Assembly: GCA_013791855.1 (NCBI GenBank)
Contig: VMTA01000023.1
Coordinates: forward strand, 1-64,000
Origin: Sideroxydans sp.
Lineage (GTDB): Bacteria > Pseudomonadota > Gammaproteobacteria > Burkholderiales > Gallionellaceae
DNA length: 64,000 nt
Direction: 5' to 3'
Shown here piece after piece: positions 10,026-22,844 of the stretch. The first letter of the stretch is position 1, and each line of letters opens with the position of its first letter. The position numbers were made by a program, and so were the translations under genes. A model generated the notes under the pieces. The model was given only the letters and a program-made list of their open reading frames with translations. It did no database searches and was not told the DNA's origin.

Positions 10026-10029
<4 letters not shown>
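9430..10029 (-). CDS. DUF302 domain-containing protein
   Basis: 199 aa, N-terminal TM, then DUF302-like segment (MEETVARIQQNVLHAGNGWSLSGLRNAAKPIEMSGGNVLPVMMIEACSTNYSAPILKDDSLRFLSNLMPCKISVYKK...). Confidence 0.8.
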
Positions 10030-11899
<1,870 letters not shown>

Positions 11900-11994
11900 T
11901 CATCAATGACTTCATGTGGATACGGGTTATTGGCGGGCGCAATGAAGGAATGCTTGCTTGCCTGACGTGCCGTATATGGCATAGCATGCCTGCC

Positions 11995-13332
<1,338 letters not shown>

Positions 13333-13419
13333 ATCGCAACCTATGTAGTTGTGGCGATCACTTTTTGATTCGCTCAAGTGGAGGGTTGTGAGAGTCGGGG
13401 GAGTTAGGGCTTCTGTTTT

Positions 13420-13511
13420 TCGGCCTTTGCGGAAGTTAGCGCATCTAGTAATGAACTTCCGCTACTGAGTTCTGCTCGGACAGTCGAAATCGTGGTCTGT
13501 CCCCGATAATT
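13420..13511. repeat. left inverted repeat of FRG cassette
   Basis: TCGGCCTTTGCGGAAGTTAGCGCATCTAGTAATGAACTTCCGCTACTGAGTTCTGCTCGGACAGTCGAAATCGTGGTCTGTCCCCGATAATT; near-identical reverse complement at 14605-14695. Confidence 0.92.
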
Positions 13512-13531
13512 GTGGTCTGTCCCCGATAATT
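13492..13531. repeat. tandem duplication of 20-mer GTGGTCTGTCCCCGATAATT
   Basis: Two exact head-to-tail copies at 13492-13511 and 13512-13531. Confidence 0.95.
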
Positions 13532-13539
13532 TATTCAAT

Positions 13540-14394
13540 CTACACAAAATACTTAAGTGATCGAGCAAAGCCTTCCAGCCCAGGAAATAGAGTTGCTGCA
13601 TTTATATTCATTGCTTGAAGATCATCCAAAATTTCCCTGTGAATTTCTCTCGGAAGTTCAATTTTTATAACACCAAGGCATCCCGGCTCTCCAAAATCCA
13701 ACCAGCTTTTGTCTTCAAGCGTTTGAGGCCATTCTTTTACTTTCTTTGCTCTTGAAAATGATCCGGCTTTCTTCCCAAAAACTGAAGCAAGATTAGTCAT
13801 AAAAGGCTTATTAGGGCACGTTGGCGCAAGAAATAAGCTTTGCTGAATCCACATACGCTCATGCAATTGGTCTGGCTCAACGTGTAGAACTGCCTCAGTA
13901 TCTGATGGCCTATTGACCAATTCTTGGAATTTTTCGTTGTTAGCACGCCTAAAGTCAATAATGCTTCCACTAGCACTAATGTTCAGGCGTGAATGTGCTG
14001 CCAACTCTAATACATCCAAGCTTATCGCCCAAATAGCTGCATCATTCTCGGCAGATTCAACCGCAAAAAAAGCGGCCACATAAAGCGAATAGCTAAAATC
14101 GAGTAGTCGAGTAGGGCCGCCGTAGTGCTGAATTAATGAGAGCCACGCAAGAACATCATTTTCTGGCGGTAAGTCTGAGCGATAGTGTTGGGAGAACCGT
14201 TTGAACTGGTAAAGGATCCAAGACTCGCGGGAAGCTAAAGCAGGAACCAGGCCGTCCCTTCGTACAGCTTCTCTATACAGCGTTGTTTCTAGACTCCATC
14301 GAGAGTTGCTTTGCCCTCGGAACGCCCAAAGGGGCCGATCAGCGAAATGCTCCTTCACTTCCTGCCAAGAGGCAGCCTGGTAAATGACGAACAC
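13540..14394 (-). CDS. FRG domain-containing protein
   Basis: 284 aa; PLWAFRGQSNSRWSLETTLYREA, QHYGGPTRLLDFSYSLYVAAFFAVE, C-terminal LFPGLEGFARSL; GTG start with AGAGG upstream; visibly lower GC than neighbours. Confidence 0.9.
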   Translation of the reverse strand: MFVIYQAASWQEVKEHFADRPLWAFRGQSNSRWSLETTLYREAVRRDGLVPALASRESWILYQFKRFSQHYRSDLPPENDVLAWLSLIQHYGGPTRLLDFSYSLYVAAFFAVESAENDAAIWAISLDVLELAAHSRLNISASGSIIDFRRANNEKFQELVNRPSDTEAVLHVEPDQLHERMWIQQSLFLAPTCPNKPFMTNLASVFGKKAGSFSRAKKVKEWPQTLEDKSWLDFGEPGCLGVIKIELPREIHREILDDLQAMNINAATLFPGLEGFARSLKYFV

Positions 14395-14460
14395 TATTCC
14401 ATCCTCTTAGTGACTTTGAGTATCGCGGTATTGGAACATAACCAGATCCCCTAGTGTGAG

Positions 14461-14622
14461 TTAAGGATGCTTCTCCAATGCATTGTCCACTGTTCTAACT
14501 CCAATCCTAAGAAGCCAATCCGCAAGGTAGTAGGTGTCATGTTTATTCAGCTTGATTGTTGTGATGCTCTGAATCAACTCAATCACACCGTCGTCAATTT
14601 GAAATAATCGGGGACAGACCAC
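14461..14622 (-). pseudogene. C-terminal remnant of an unidentified ORF truncated by the right inverted repeat
   Basis: Open frame ...LFQIDDGVIELIQSITTIKLNKHDTYYLADWLLRIGVRTVDNALEKHP* emerging from the repeat, upstream of FRG and on the same strand. Confidence 0.45.
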
Positions 14623-14695
14623 GATTTTCGACTGTCCGAGCAGAACTCAGTAGCGGAAGTTCATTACTAGATGCGCGAACTTCCGCAAAGGCCGA
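14605..14695. repeat. right inverted repeat of FRG cassette
   Basis: Reverse complement of 13420-13511 with only a few differences. Confidence 0.92.
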
Positions 14696-14738
14696 TATGC
14701 AGCCCAAGCAAACATCCGTGATCAATTAGCGCAGCAGC

Positions 14739-15602
14739 TCAGTGTCCGGCGATCTGCTGGAACAGTTGCAGCCTTCTTCTGTCGATGATCCCTGCGTCCG
14801 TCGCTTTGAGTATCGCGCAGTCCGGTTCGTGCGAGTGGCTGCAATTGGCGAAGCGGCATTCGCCGAGATATGGGAGGAATTCGGGGAAGTTGCGTTCCAG
14901 TGTGGCGAAGTCGAGGTGGTGCAGGCCGAACAGTTGCACGCCGGGGCAGTCGATCAGGTCGCTATCTTTGTTGAGGTGATACAGCCGGGCATGGGTGGTG
15001 GTGTGTTTGCCGGAATCGAGCACGGTGGAGATCTCGCGGGTGGCGGCTTGTGCTTCGGGGATGAGCGCGTTGATGAGCGTGGATTTGCCCATGCCGGATT
15101 GTCCGACCAGCACGCTGATGTGTCCTTGCAGGTAGGGAAGCAGCGGCTCTACGTTCTGTTTGGCCGAGAGCTCCAGCATGCGATAACCGATCTTTGCGTA
15201 CGGCGCGAGTTGCGCGCGCGCGGCGCTGACCTGCGGCAGGTCGCTCTTGTTCAGCACGATGAGCATTTCCAGATGCTGTTCGTGTCCGGCGAGCAGGCAG
15301 CGCGCCAGCAGTTCGTCGTTGAACGAAGGTTCGCTGGCGACGACGATGATGAGTTGCGTGACGTTGGCGGCGATGAGTTTCTGTTTGTACGCGTCGGAAC
15401 GGTAGAGCAGGCTGCTGCGCGGCGAGATGCGTTCGACTACGCCCTGATCGGTGCCGGTGCGCTGGAATTCGATCATGTCGCCGCAGGCGATATCGCTCTT
15501 CTTGCCGCGCGGTACGCATTCGACGACTTCGCCTTCCGGCGTCTCGGCCAGATAGTGTCTGCCGTATGCGGCGATGATGCGTCCGTGCAAATTTGCGCTC
15601 AA
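14739..15602 (-). CDS. rsgA: ribosome small subunit-dependent GTPase A
   Basis: GQSGMGKSTLINALIP, DCPGVQLFGLHHLD, C-terminal Zn motif CRFANCSHSHEPDC. Confidence 0.95.
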   Translation of the reverse strand: MSANLHGRIIAAYGRHYLAETPEGEVVECVPRGKKSDIACGDMIEFQRTGTDQGVVERISPRSSLLYRSDAYKQKLIAANVTQLIIVVASEPSFNDELLARCLLAGHEQHLEMLIVLNKSDLPQVSAARAQLAPYAKIGYRMLELSAKQNVEPLLPYLQGHISVLVGQSGMGKSTLINALIPEAQAATREISTVLDSGKHTTTHARLYHLNKDSDLIDCPGVQLFGLHHLDFATLERNFPEFLPYLGECRFANCSHSHEPDCAILKATDAGIIDRRRLQLFQQIAGH

Positions 15603-15931
15603 GATTGGTACAGCGCGTCGACTTTCGCGGCGCAGATGAAATCGTTTGTGGACAGACCGCCGACCGAGTGCGTGGAATATTCCACCGTGCAGTGGTTGTA
15701 GCCGACTTGCAGGTCGGGGTGATGGTCTTCGCGATGCGTCATCCAGGCGATCGCGTTGACGAAGGCGATGGTCTGGTAATAGTCCTTGAACGCGTAAGTC
15801 TTGCTGATGCGTAGCCCGTTGAGTGCCCAGCCGTCCAGCCGTTCGAGCAATTCAGCAACCTCGTTCGCGCTCAGCGCGGAATCGCCCGTTTTGCAGGCTT
15901 GGCAGTGCTGGTGCAGTAGGTCGCTTGTCAT
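15599..15931 (-). CDS. 4a-hydroxytetrahydrobiopterin dehydratase
   Basis: MTSDLLHQHCQACK...; AWMTHREDHHPDLQVGYNHCTVEYSTHSVGGLSTNDFICAAKVD. Confidence 0.93.
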   Translation of the reverse strand: MTSDLLHQHCQACKTGDSALSANEVAELLERLDGWALNGLRISKTYAFKDYYQTIAFVNAIAWMTHREDHHPDLQVGYNHCTVEYSTHSVGGLSTNDFICAAKVDALYQS

Positions 15932-15939
15932 ATCGAACC

Positions 15940-16245
15940 TCACTTGAAGTGGTAGTAGCGCTGGTTCAGCCATGCCGCGAGGTCTTGTTTCTCCTGTGCG
16001 GTGAGCTGCTTGCCTATGGCGCCGGAGCAGCGCTCCATCTGTACGATGAGGTTATCCGCCGAACGCACGGTGCGGTCCGCGCGAGTGAAAATGGCGCTGC
16101 CGTCGCCGCCAACGCGCGCTTCGTGGCAGCTGCTGCATTCGTACTTCTTGAACAGATTCTCACCGCGCTTGGCATCGCCGTTGGCGAACGGTGTCGCTTG
16201 TGCATTCAGCGAGAGGAACATGATCAGGAAAAGTGTCTTTTTCAT
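15940..16245 (-). CDS. monoheme cytochrome c
   Basis: Signal peptide; CSSCH; 101 aa. Confidence 0.85.
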   Translation of the reverse strand: MKKTLFLIMFLSLNAQATPFANGDAKRGENLFKKYECSSCHEARVGGDGSAIFTRADRTVRSADNLIVQMERCSGAIGKQLTAQEKQDLAAWLNQRYYHFK

Positions 16246-17498
16246 TTGGCGGCTCCCAGTTTTTGCAGGTGGGCGATGCGCATCGGTGCGGGCGGATGCG
16301 ATTCGTAGAACGCAGCGTACACCGGATCGGGTGTCAGGGTCTTGGCGTTGTCTTGATACAGTTTGACCAGTGCGCTCACGAGGTTTTTGGCGTCGGTCTG
16401 CGCGGCGGCGTAGGCATCGGCTTCATATTCATGCTTGCGCGACCAGAACGAGGTGAGCGGGTGCAGGATGAAGGTGAACACCGGTAATGCCATGAAGAAC
16501 AGCAGCAGGGCGGTGGCCGTCGATTGCGCGGCAACGCCCAGCCCGGCGTAGAACCATTCGGTCTGCATCAGCTGCGCCAGTCCCCACAGGAAGGCGAGAC
16601 TGATGGCGAAGGTGACGACGATGCGCTGCAACACATGGCGGCGCTTGAAGTGACCGAGTTCGTGCGCCAGCACAGCGTCCATCTCGCTCGGTGTAAGGCG
16701 CTGCAGCAGGGTGTCGAAGAACACGATGCGTTTGGTCTTGCCGAAGCCGGTGAAGTAGGCGTTGCCGTGCGTGCTGCGCTTGCTGCCGTCCATCACGAAC
16801 AGGCCGCTGGCCGAGAAGCCGCAGCGTTGCAGCAGCGCTTCGATGCGAGTTTTGGTCTCTTCATCTGTCAGCGGTTCGAACTTGTTGAACAGCGGCGCGA
16901 TGTAGCTGGGGTAGATGAACAGCAGGAACAGGTTGAACACCACCCACACGCTCCACACATACAGCCACCAGTACTCCCCCATGCCGTCCATCAGCCACAA
17001 CACGGCGAACAGCAGCGGCAGGCCGAGTGCGGCACCGAGCAGCAATTGCTTGAGCATGTCGCTGAGGTAGAGCTTGAGCGTCATCTTGTTGAAACCGAAG
17101 CGGGCCTCGATGTTGAAGGTGCGGAACAGGTCCAGCGGCGTTTCCAGCAGCGATTGCAGCATCAATACCGCGACGATGAGCAGTGCACCCGACAACAGTT
17201 GGCTGTCGAACAGCGGCGCGATCAGCTCGTGCAGGGTCTGGATGCCGCCGCCTACCGTGAAGATCAGCAGCAGTGCGGCATCGAACAGCACGCCGAGCAG
17301 GCCGAAGCGCACCAGTGTGCGGGTGTAATCGGCGGCCTTGTGATGGGCGGCGATGCCGATCTGTTCGCGGAAGGCGGGCGGCACTTCGGCACGGTGCGAA
17401 GCGACATGGTCGAGTTGCCGCCATGCCAGCCATGCCTTGACGACGACATTGGTCAGCAACAGTGAAACGAAGATGGCGGAGAATTGACTGGGGAGCAT
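16242..17498 (-). CDS. M48 family (Ste24-like) metallopeptidase
   Basis: [20 protein letters not shown] (HExxH), multi-TM N-terminus; start at internal ATG 17498. Confidence 0.93.
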   Translation of the reverse strand: MLPSQFSAIFVSLLLTNVVVKAWLAWRQLDHVASHRAEVPPAFREQIGIAAHHKAADYTRTLVRFGLLGVLFDAALLLIFTVGGGIQTLHELIAPLFDSQLLSGALLIVAVLMLQSLLETPLDLFRTFNIEARFGFNKMTLKLYLSDMLKQLLLGAALGLPLLFAVLWLMDGMGEYWWLYVWSVWVVFNLFLLFIYPSYIAPLFNKFEPLTDEETKTRIEALLQRCGFSASGLFVMDGSKRSTHGNAYFTGFGKTKRIVFFDTLLQRLTPSEMDAVLAHELGHFKRRHVLQRIVVTFAISLAFLWGLAQLMQTEWFYAGLGVAAQSTATALLLFFMALPVFTFILHPLTSFWSRKHEYEADAYAAAQTDAKNLVSALVKLYQDNAKTLTPDPVYAAFYESHPPAPMRIAHLQKLGAAK

Positions 17499-17560
17499 GG
17501 ATAGGAAGGCCGGGCTGTGCGACAATCGCCGCAATTTCAATAACAAATCTGCGGTGGATT

Positions 17561-18106
17561 ATGGCACAAAATCAGAACAATCTCGTCTGGCTGGACATGG
17601 AGATGACCGGTCTTTTCCCCGACACGGACCGCATCATCGAGATCGCCATGGTGGTCACCGACGGCGATCTGAATACAGTCGCCGAAGCGCCGACGCTGGT
17701 GGTGCACCAGTCCGATCTGGTGCTGGACGGAATGGACAACTGGAACAAATCCACGCACGGGAAATCCGGCCTGATCGACAGGGTCAAGGCATCGACGTTG
17801 GACGAGGCGACAGTGGAAGCGCAGATGCTGGAATTTCTGAAAGAGTATGTGCCGGCGCGCACCTCTCCGATGTGCGGCAATTCCATCTGTCAGGACCGAC
17901 GTTTTATGGCACGCTGGATGCCCAAGCTGGAAGACTACTTCCACTACCGCAATCTGGACGTGAGTACGCTCAAGGAGCTGGCGCGGCGCTGGAAGCCGGA
18001 AGTGGCCAGCGGCATCAAGAAGCACGGCAAGCATGAAGCGCTGGCCGATATCTATGAATCCATCGAAGAGATGAAGCACTACCGCGAGCATTTCATAAAA
18101 CTATAA
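17561..18106 (+). CDS. orn: oligoribonuclease
   Basis: [32 protein letters not shown] exonuclease motifs; start at ATG 17561. Confidence 0.96.
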   Translation: MAQNQNNLVWLDMEMTGLFPDTDRIIEIAMVVTDGDLNTVAEAPTLVVHQSDLVLDGMDNWNKSTHGKSGLIDRVKASTLDEATVEAQMLEFLKEYVPARTSPMCGNSICQDRRFMARWMPKLEDYFHYRNLDVSTLKELARRWKPEVASGIKKHGKHEALADIYESIEEMKHYREHFIKL

Positions 18107-18198
18107 GGTGGCGTTGAATACGTCCTTGGTCCGGCATGATGGGACGAACGGACTTTTAAGCGTGCCATAGGTGCGGCGCATCACCAGGAGGGGGCTCC

Positions 18199-19905
18199 AT
18201 GCAGGCTGTGAGAAAGATTTGGCGTGCGATCGGTGTGCAGGAAAAACTGCACATCCTGATCCAGGGGGCTTTGCTCATCCTCTTCTTCATTCTGATGGAA
18301 TGGGTGGTCGGTCAGTTCGAGATGCAGATCGAGCGCTCGGCCGAGTCGCGCGCCGAAGAGGCGGCGGACGGCCTTATCAATGGCATGAACATGATGATGC
18401 TGACCGGGGAGATATCCAACCCGGATAACCGGCGCCTGTTCGTGGAGAAGATGGCCAAGTCGCGGGGCATCGTCGAAGTGCGCATGATCCGCGGTCAGGC
18501 GGTGGTCGAACAATACGGCCCTGGCCTGCCGGAAGAGCAGCCGCGTGACGAGATGGACCGTCAGGTGCTGGCGACCGGCGAACTGTTGTTTCGGCGCATA
18601 CAGGGCGACGACGGGCGGCCGCTGATGCGCGTGGTGATGCCCTTCATCGCCAGCGAGAATTTCCGTGGCACCAACTGCCTTTCCTGTCACCACACGCGGC
18701 AGGGCGGAGTGAACGGCGCGGCCAGTGTGGTGATCGATCTGTCGGCCGCACAGCACCGTTTGGAGGATATCAAGGACAGGTTGTGGATCGGCCACCTAGC
18801 GGTGCAATTGTTGTTGCTGGTGCTGATCACCCTGTTCGTGCGCCATGTGATCGTGCGCAACATCACTCGCCCGGTGAAGAAGCTGCAGCAGGCGATGGCC
18901 GAGATCCAGCGTGACATGGATCTGTCGCGCCGCGCCGAGGTCGATGCGACCAATCCCGACATCGGTGAGATGGCGAAGAGCTTCAATCTGCTGGTTCAGA
19001 ATCTGGAACAGGCAACAGACCGGTTGCAACTGTTTGCCAAGATGTTCGAGAACAGCGGCGAGGCGATCCTCATCACCGATGAAAAGCGCAACATCCTGAC
19101 GGTCAATCCTGCTTTTGAGCACATCACCCAATATTCGGCAGCGGAAGTACTGGGCAAAAACCCAAAGATACTCAGTTCCGGAAAACAGACGCATGAGTTC
19201 TATGCGCTGATGTGGGGGACGATAGAGATCGCAGGCAAGTGGTCGGGGGAGATATGGAACCGGCGCAAGAACGGCGAGATCTATCCGGAGTGGCTGTCCA
19301 TCGCGGCGGTGAAGAACCCCAAGGGCGAGGTCATCAACTTCATCTCGTCCTTCTCCGACATCACCAAACGCAAGGAGGCCGAACAACGCATCGAGTTCCT
19401 GGCGCACTACGATTCCCTGACCAAACTACCCAACCGCGCGTTGTTCGGTGACCGCCTGCGCCGCGCTTTGCTGCTGGCGGATCGCAACAAATACAAGGTC
19501 GGCCTGATGTTCCTCGATCTGGACAAGTTCAAGGAGGTCAACGACACGCTCGGCCATCTGGCGGGAGACCAGTTGCTGCAGTCGGTTGCGGAGCGCTTGC
19601 GGGATTGTGTGCGCGCTTCGGACACCATCTGCCGCCAGGGCGGCGACGAGTTCCTCATCCTGATCGAAGAGATCGACTCGAACATCGAGCTGACCCGTAT
19701 CGCGGACAAGATCATGGATACCATGTCGCGGCCGCATCTGCTCGGCGACGTGTCGCGCACGGTCAGTTTTAGCATCGGTGCGGCCATGTACCCGGACGAC
19801 GCGGACGACGAACAGTCGCTGATCAAGTGCGCCGACCGAGCGATGTATCTGGCTAAGGAGAGCGGCCGCAACAACTTCAAGCTTTACGAGCACGAAGACA
19901 ATTGA
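18199..19905 (+). CDS. diguanylate cyclase with periplasmic CxxCH-containing sensor, HAMP and PAS domains
   Basis: TM-periplasmic-TM; GTNCLSCHHTRQGG; HAMP; PAS; RASDTICRQGGDEF (I-site RxxD + GGDEF). Confidence 0.9.
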   Translation: MQAVRKIWRAIGVQEKLHILIQGALLILFFILMEWVVGQFEMQIERSAESRAEEAADGLINGMNMMMLTGEISNPDNRRLFVEKMAKSRGIVEVRMIRGQAVVEQYGPGLPEEQPRDEMDRQVLATGELLFRRIQGDDGRPLMRVVMPFIASENFRGTNCLSCHHTRQGGVNGAASVVIDLSAAQHRLEDIKDRLWIGHLAVQLLLLVLITLFVRHVIVRNITRPVKKLQQAMAEIQRDMDLSRRAEVDATNPDIGEMAKSFNLLVQNLEQATDRLQLFAKMFENSGEAILITDEKRNILTVNPAFEHITQYSAAEVLGKNPKILSSGKQTHEFYALMWGTIEIAGKWSGEIWNRRKNGEIYPEWLSIAAVKNPKGEVINFISSFSDITKRKEAEQRIEFLAHYDSLTKLPNRALFGDRLRRALLLADRNKYKVGLMFLDLDKFKEVNDTLGHLAGDQLLQSVAERLRDCVRASDTICRQGGDEFLILIEEIDSNIELTRIADKIMDTMSRPHLLGDVSRTVSFSIGAAMYPDDADDEQSLIKCADRAMYLAKESGRNNFKLYEHEDN

Positions 19906-20975
19906 GGCACTTGCTGGTCGATATCTCCGCCCACGGTTACGGCCACATCGCCCAGACGGCGCCGGTGCTGAACCTGTTGGCGCAACGTCGGCCAGAACTG
20001 CGCATCACCGTGCGTTCGCACGCCCCCATTGAATACCTCAAGCAACGCATCCACGTTCCGTTCGAGCACCATCACATCGCGCTGGATTTCGGCATGGCAA
20101 TGTTCGATGCCGTCCGCGTGGATGTGCCGCGCAGTCTGGCGGCCTATCGCGACTATCATGCCGATTGGGCGCAAAAGGTGGAGACGGCAGCGGAGGAGAT
20201 GCGTGCGCTGCAGCCCGATCTGTTGCTGGCGAATGTGCCCTATCTTTCACTGGCTGCGGCCAAGGTCGCGGACATCCCTGCCGTGGCGATGTGCTGTCTC
20301 AACTGGGCCGACATCTACAGGCACTATGCACAGGATGATGATGAGGCAGCGGCCATCCATGCGCAGATGCTGGCTGCATACAACAGTGCCGAAGTTTTCC
20401 TGAAACTCAGTCCGGCCATGCCGATGAGCGATCTGCGCAACACGCGGGAGCTGTCCTGCGTTGCCCAAGTCGGCGAACCGCATCGCCAACTGGTACGCGA
20501 GCGCTGCGGCGCATCCGCACGAGACAAGCTGGTGCTAGTGGCGATGGGCGGCATCTCATATCGTTTGGCTATGGAAAGCTGGCCGGGTATCCCTGGCGTG
20601 CGCTGGCTGGTTCCCGAGTCATGGGGTGTGCAACGCGATGATGTATCGTCTATTGAATCGCTGGATTTGGATTTTCGGGATGTACTGGCTTCTTGCGATG
20701 CGATATTGACCAAGCCGGGTTATGGCACTTTTGCCGAAGCGGCCTGTGCTGGCGTGCCGGTCATGTATGTGCCGCGTGGCGATTGGCCCGAAGCGCCCTG
20801 GCTGGTGGATTGGATGCAGCGGAATGGTGTCGCGATCGAGGTCGATGCCGGCCGATTGCGGGTTGGCATGATGGGCGACACGCTGGAGGCGATATGGGCC
20901 GGTTCGCGACCGGCATCACCCCAAAACAACGGGGCGCTAGAGGTCGTCGAGACTCTGTGTAAAATGCTGCCCTGA
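19902..20975 (+). CDS. glycosyltransferase-like (GT-B/UDP-glycosyltransferase fold) protein
   Basis: N-terminal ISAHGYGHIAQTAPVLNLL and C-terminal TKPGYGTFAEAACAGVPVMYVPR; TTG start overlapping the DGC stop by 4 nt. Confidence 0.7.
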   Translation: MRHLLVDISAHGYGHIAQTAPVLNLLAQRRPELRITVRSHAPIEYLKQRIHVPFEHHHIALDFGMAMFDAVRVDVPRSLAAYRDYHADWAQKVETAAEEMRALQPDLLLANVPYLSLAAAKVADIPAVAMCCLNWADIYRHYAQDDDEAAAIHAQMLAAYNSAEVFLKLSPAMPMSDLRNTRELSCVAQVGEPHRQLVRERCGASARDKLVLVAMGGISYRLAMESWPGIPGVRWLVPESWGVQRDDVSSIESLDLDFRDVLASCDAILTKPGYGTFAEAACAGVPVMYVPRGDWPEAPWLVDWMQRNGVAIEVDAGRLRVGMMGDTLEAIWAGSRPASPQNNGALEVVETLCKMLP

Positions 20976-21016
20976 GCCAAATCACTAAATATAAATCCAC
21001 GCACCGAATCCGCTTC

Positions 21017-21742
21017 ATGACGCACCACGAGATAAATCCGCAGTTCGCCATCCACAATCATGTGGAGATCGTGCACGTTCTGAACGAACTGGCCAAACAC
21101 CGAGTATTGCTCAACCTGACGACGCACGAAGGTGACGCACTGGTCACCACCGTGCTGTATGTCAGCGGTGACCGCAAGTTCGTGTGTATCGATGTGAGCT
21201 CGGACGACGCGGTCAACCAGCGGATCACCGATAGCAAGCTGGTGTCGTTCGAGACGCAGTCCGAGATCAAGGTGCGCTGGCATTCCACCCATCTGCAACT
21301 GGTCACCGCCCGGGACGGCTTGGCTTTCTCATTGCATGTGCCGTCCGTGATCGAGCGCATCCAGCGCCGCGAATATTTTCGCCTGTACACGCCGCAGGGC
21401 AGTAATGCGCTGATGTGCCGGATACCGACGGGAGAGGACGAGATACTGGAGGTTGCGCTGGTCGATATGAGCGCGGGCGGTATCGGCGTCACCTATCGCG
21501 GCCCAGCCAATGACATCTTTGTGCAGGGGGCGACACTGGAAGGTTGCAGTATCGATTTTCCCGAGATCGGACGGGTGCCCATGAGTCTGCGCGTGTGCGG
21601 CATCTGGCAGTCGACTTCGACCAAGAGCGGCGAGCAGATCCATCGCATCGGCATGGAATTCGTCGGCTTGAGTCGCGGCGTGACCAATGTGATCCAGCGC
21701 TACATGATCCAGCTCGAAGCGGAGCGGATCACCCCGGTCTGA
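21017..21742 (+). CDS. flagellar brake protein YcgR-like, PilZ domain
   Basis: YcgR N-domain, IQRREYFRLYTPQG and DMSAGGIGV PilZ motif. Confidence 0.85.
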   Translation: MTHHEINPQFAIHNHVEIVHVLNELAKHRVLLNLTTHEGDALVTTVLYVSGDRKFVCIDVSSDDAVNQRITDSKLVSFETQSEIKVRWHSTHLQLVTARDGLAFSLHVPSVIERIQRREYFRLYTPQGSNALMCRIPTGEDEILEVALVDMSAGGIGVTYRGPANDIFVQGATLEGCSIDFPEIGRVPMSLRVCGIWQSTSTKSGEQIHRIGMEFVGLSRGVTNVIQRYMIQLEAERITPV

Positions 21743-21748
21743 CGTGTC

Positions 21749-22837
21749 TTAGCGGGACGCGCCCTTTGCTTGGGCGAGTGTCCGAGAGCGTTCCAGCTCT
21801 GCCGCATCCGGCGTGATCAGCCAGCCTTGCAGATTGTCCATCACCAGATCGGTCAGTGCATGCATCCAGTCGTCGCGTGCATTGAGGCAGGGGATGTAGT
21901 GATAGTCACCGCCGCCCGCATGCTGGAACTCTTCTTTGCCTTCCATGGCGATCTCTTCCAGCGTCTCCAGACAATCCGCCACGAAACCGGGACACACCAC
22001 ATCCACGCGTTTGAGCTTTTCTGCGCCCCATTGTTTGAGTGTGGCGCTGGTGTAGGGTTGTATCCATTCGGCTTTGCCGAAACGCGACTGGAAAGTGACC
22101 GCGTATTGCTCTTTCCCGAGGCCGAGTGCCTCGGCTAGCAGGCGTCCGGTCTTCAAGCACTCGCAGTGATACGGGTCGCCTTTCTCCAGCGTGTATTTGG
22201 GCAGGCCGTGGAAACTCATCAGCAACTTCTCGGGTCGCCCGTTCTTCATCCAGTATTCGTTGATGTTGGCGGCGAGCGCCTTGATGTAACCGGCATCGTC
22301 GTGGAAATGCTTGATGGTGCGGATGGCGGGCGTGTTGCGCATCTGCTGCAATTCGCGGAACACGATGTCGGTTGCCGTGGCCGTGGTGCTGGCCGCGTAT
22401 TGCGGATACATGGGCACGACCAGGAAGCGCTGGCAGTTCTGTGCTTTCAGCTTGCGCAGCGCCGCCGGGATGGACGGTTGGCCATAGCGCATGGCGTACT
22501 CGACCGCGAACGGGGCCTGAGTGCGCTGACTCAGATAGCCTTGCAGCAATACGGCTTGCTCCTCGGTGTGCACGCGCAGCGGCGAACCTTCCTTGAGCCA
22601 GATGGAGGCGTACTTGGCGGCAGACTTCTTCGGGCGCACATTGAGGATGATGCCGTTCAGGATCAGCCACCAGATCAGGCGCGGGATCTCCACTACCCGC
22701 GGATCGCCGAGGAATTCCTTGAGGTAAGGGCGCACGGCCTGCGCGGTCGGCGCATCGGGCGTGCCGAGGTTGATCAGCAGGATGCCGGTCTTTTCGGGCG
22801 TGCCATGTTCAAAGCGGGGTTCTGTCTGATAACTCAT
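21749..22837 (-). CDS. hemH: ferrochelatase
   Basis: [60 protein letters not shown]. Confidence 0.96.
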   Translation of the reverse strand: MSYQTEPRFEHGTPEKTGILLINLGTPDAPTAQAVRPYLKEFLGDPRVVEIPRLIWWLILNGIILNVRPKKSAAKYASIWLKEGSPLRVHTEEQAVLLQGYLSQRTQAPFAVEYAMRYGQPSIPAALRKLKAQNCQRFLVVPMYPQYAASTTATATDIVFRELQQMRNTPAIRTIKHFHDDAGYIKALAANINEYWMKNGRPEKLLMSFHGLPKYTLEKGDPYHCECLKTGRLLAEALGLGKEQYAVTFQSRFGKAEWIQPYTSATLKQWGAEKLKRVDVVCPGFVADCLETLEEIAMEGKEEFQHAGGGDYHYIPCLNARDDWMHALTDLVMDNLQGWLITPDAAELERSRTLAQAKGASR

Positions 22838-22844
22838 GTCGATC

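Noticed and set aside
17908-17923. TGGCACGCTGGATGCC sigma-54-like match
   Set aside because: Inside orn coding sequence, with ATGC instead of TTGC at -12; likely chance.
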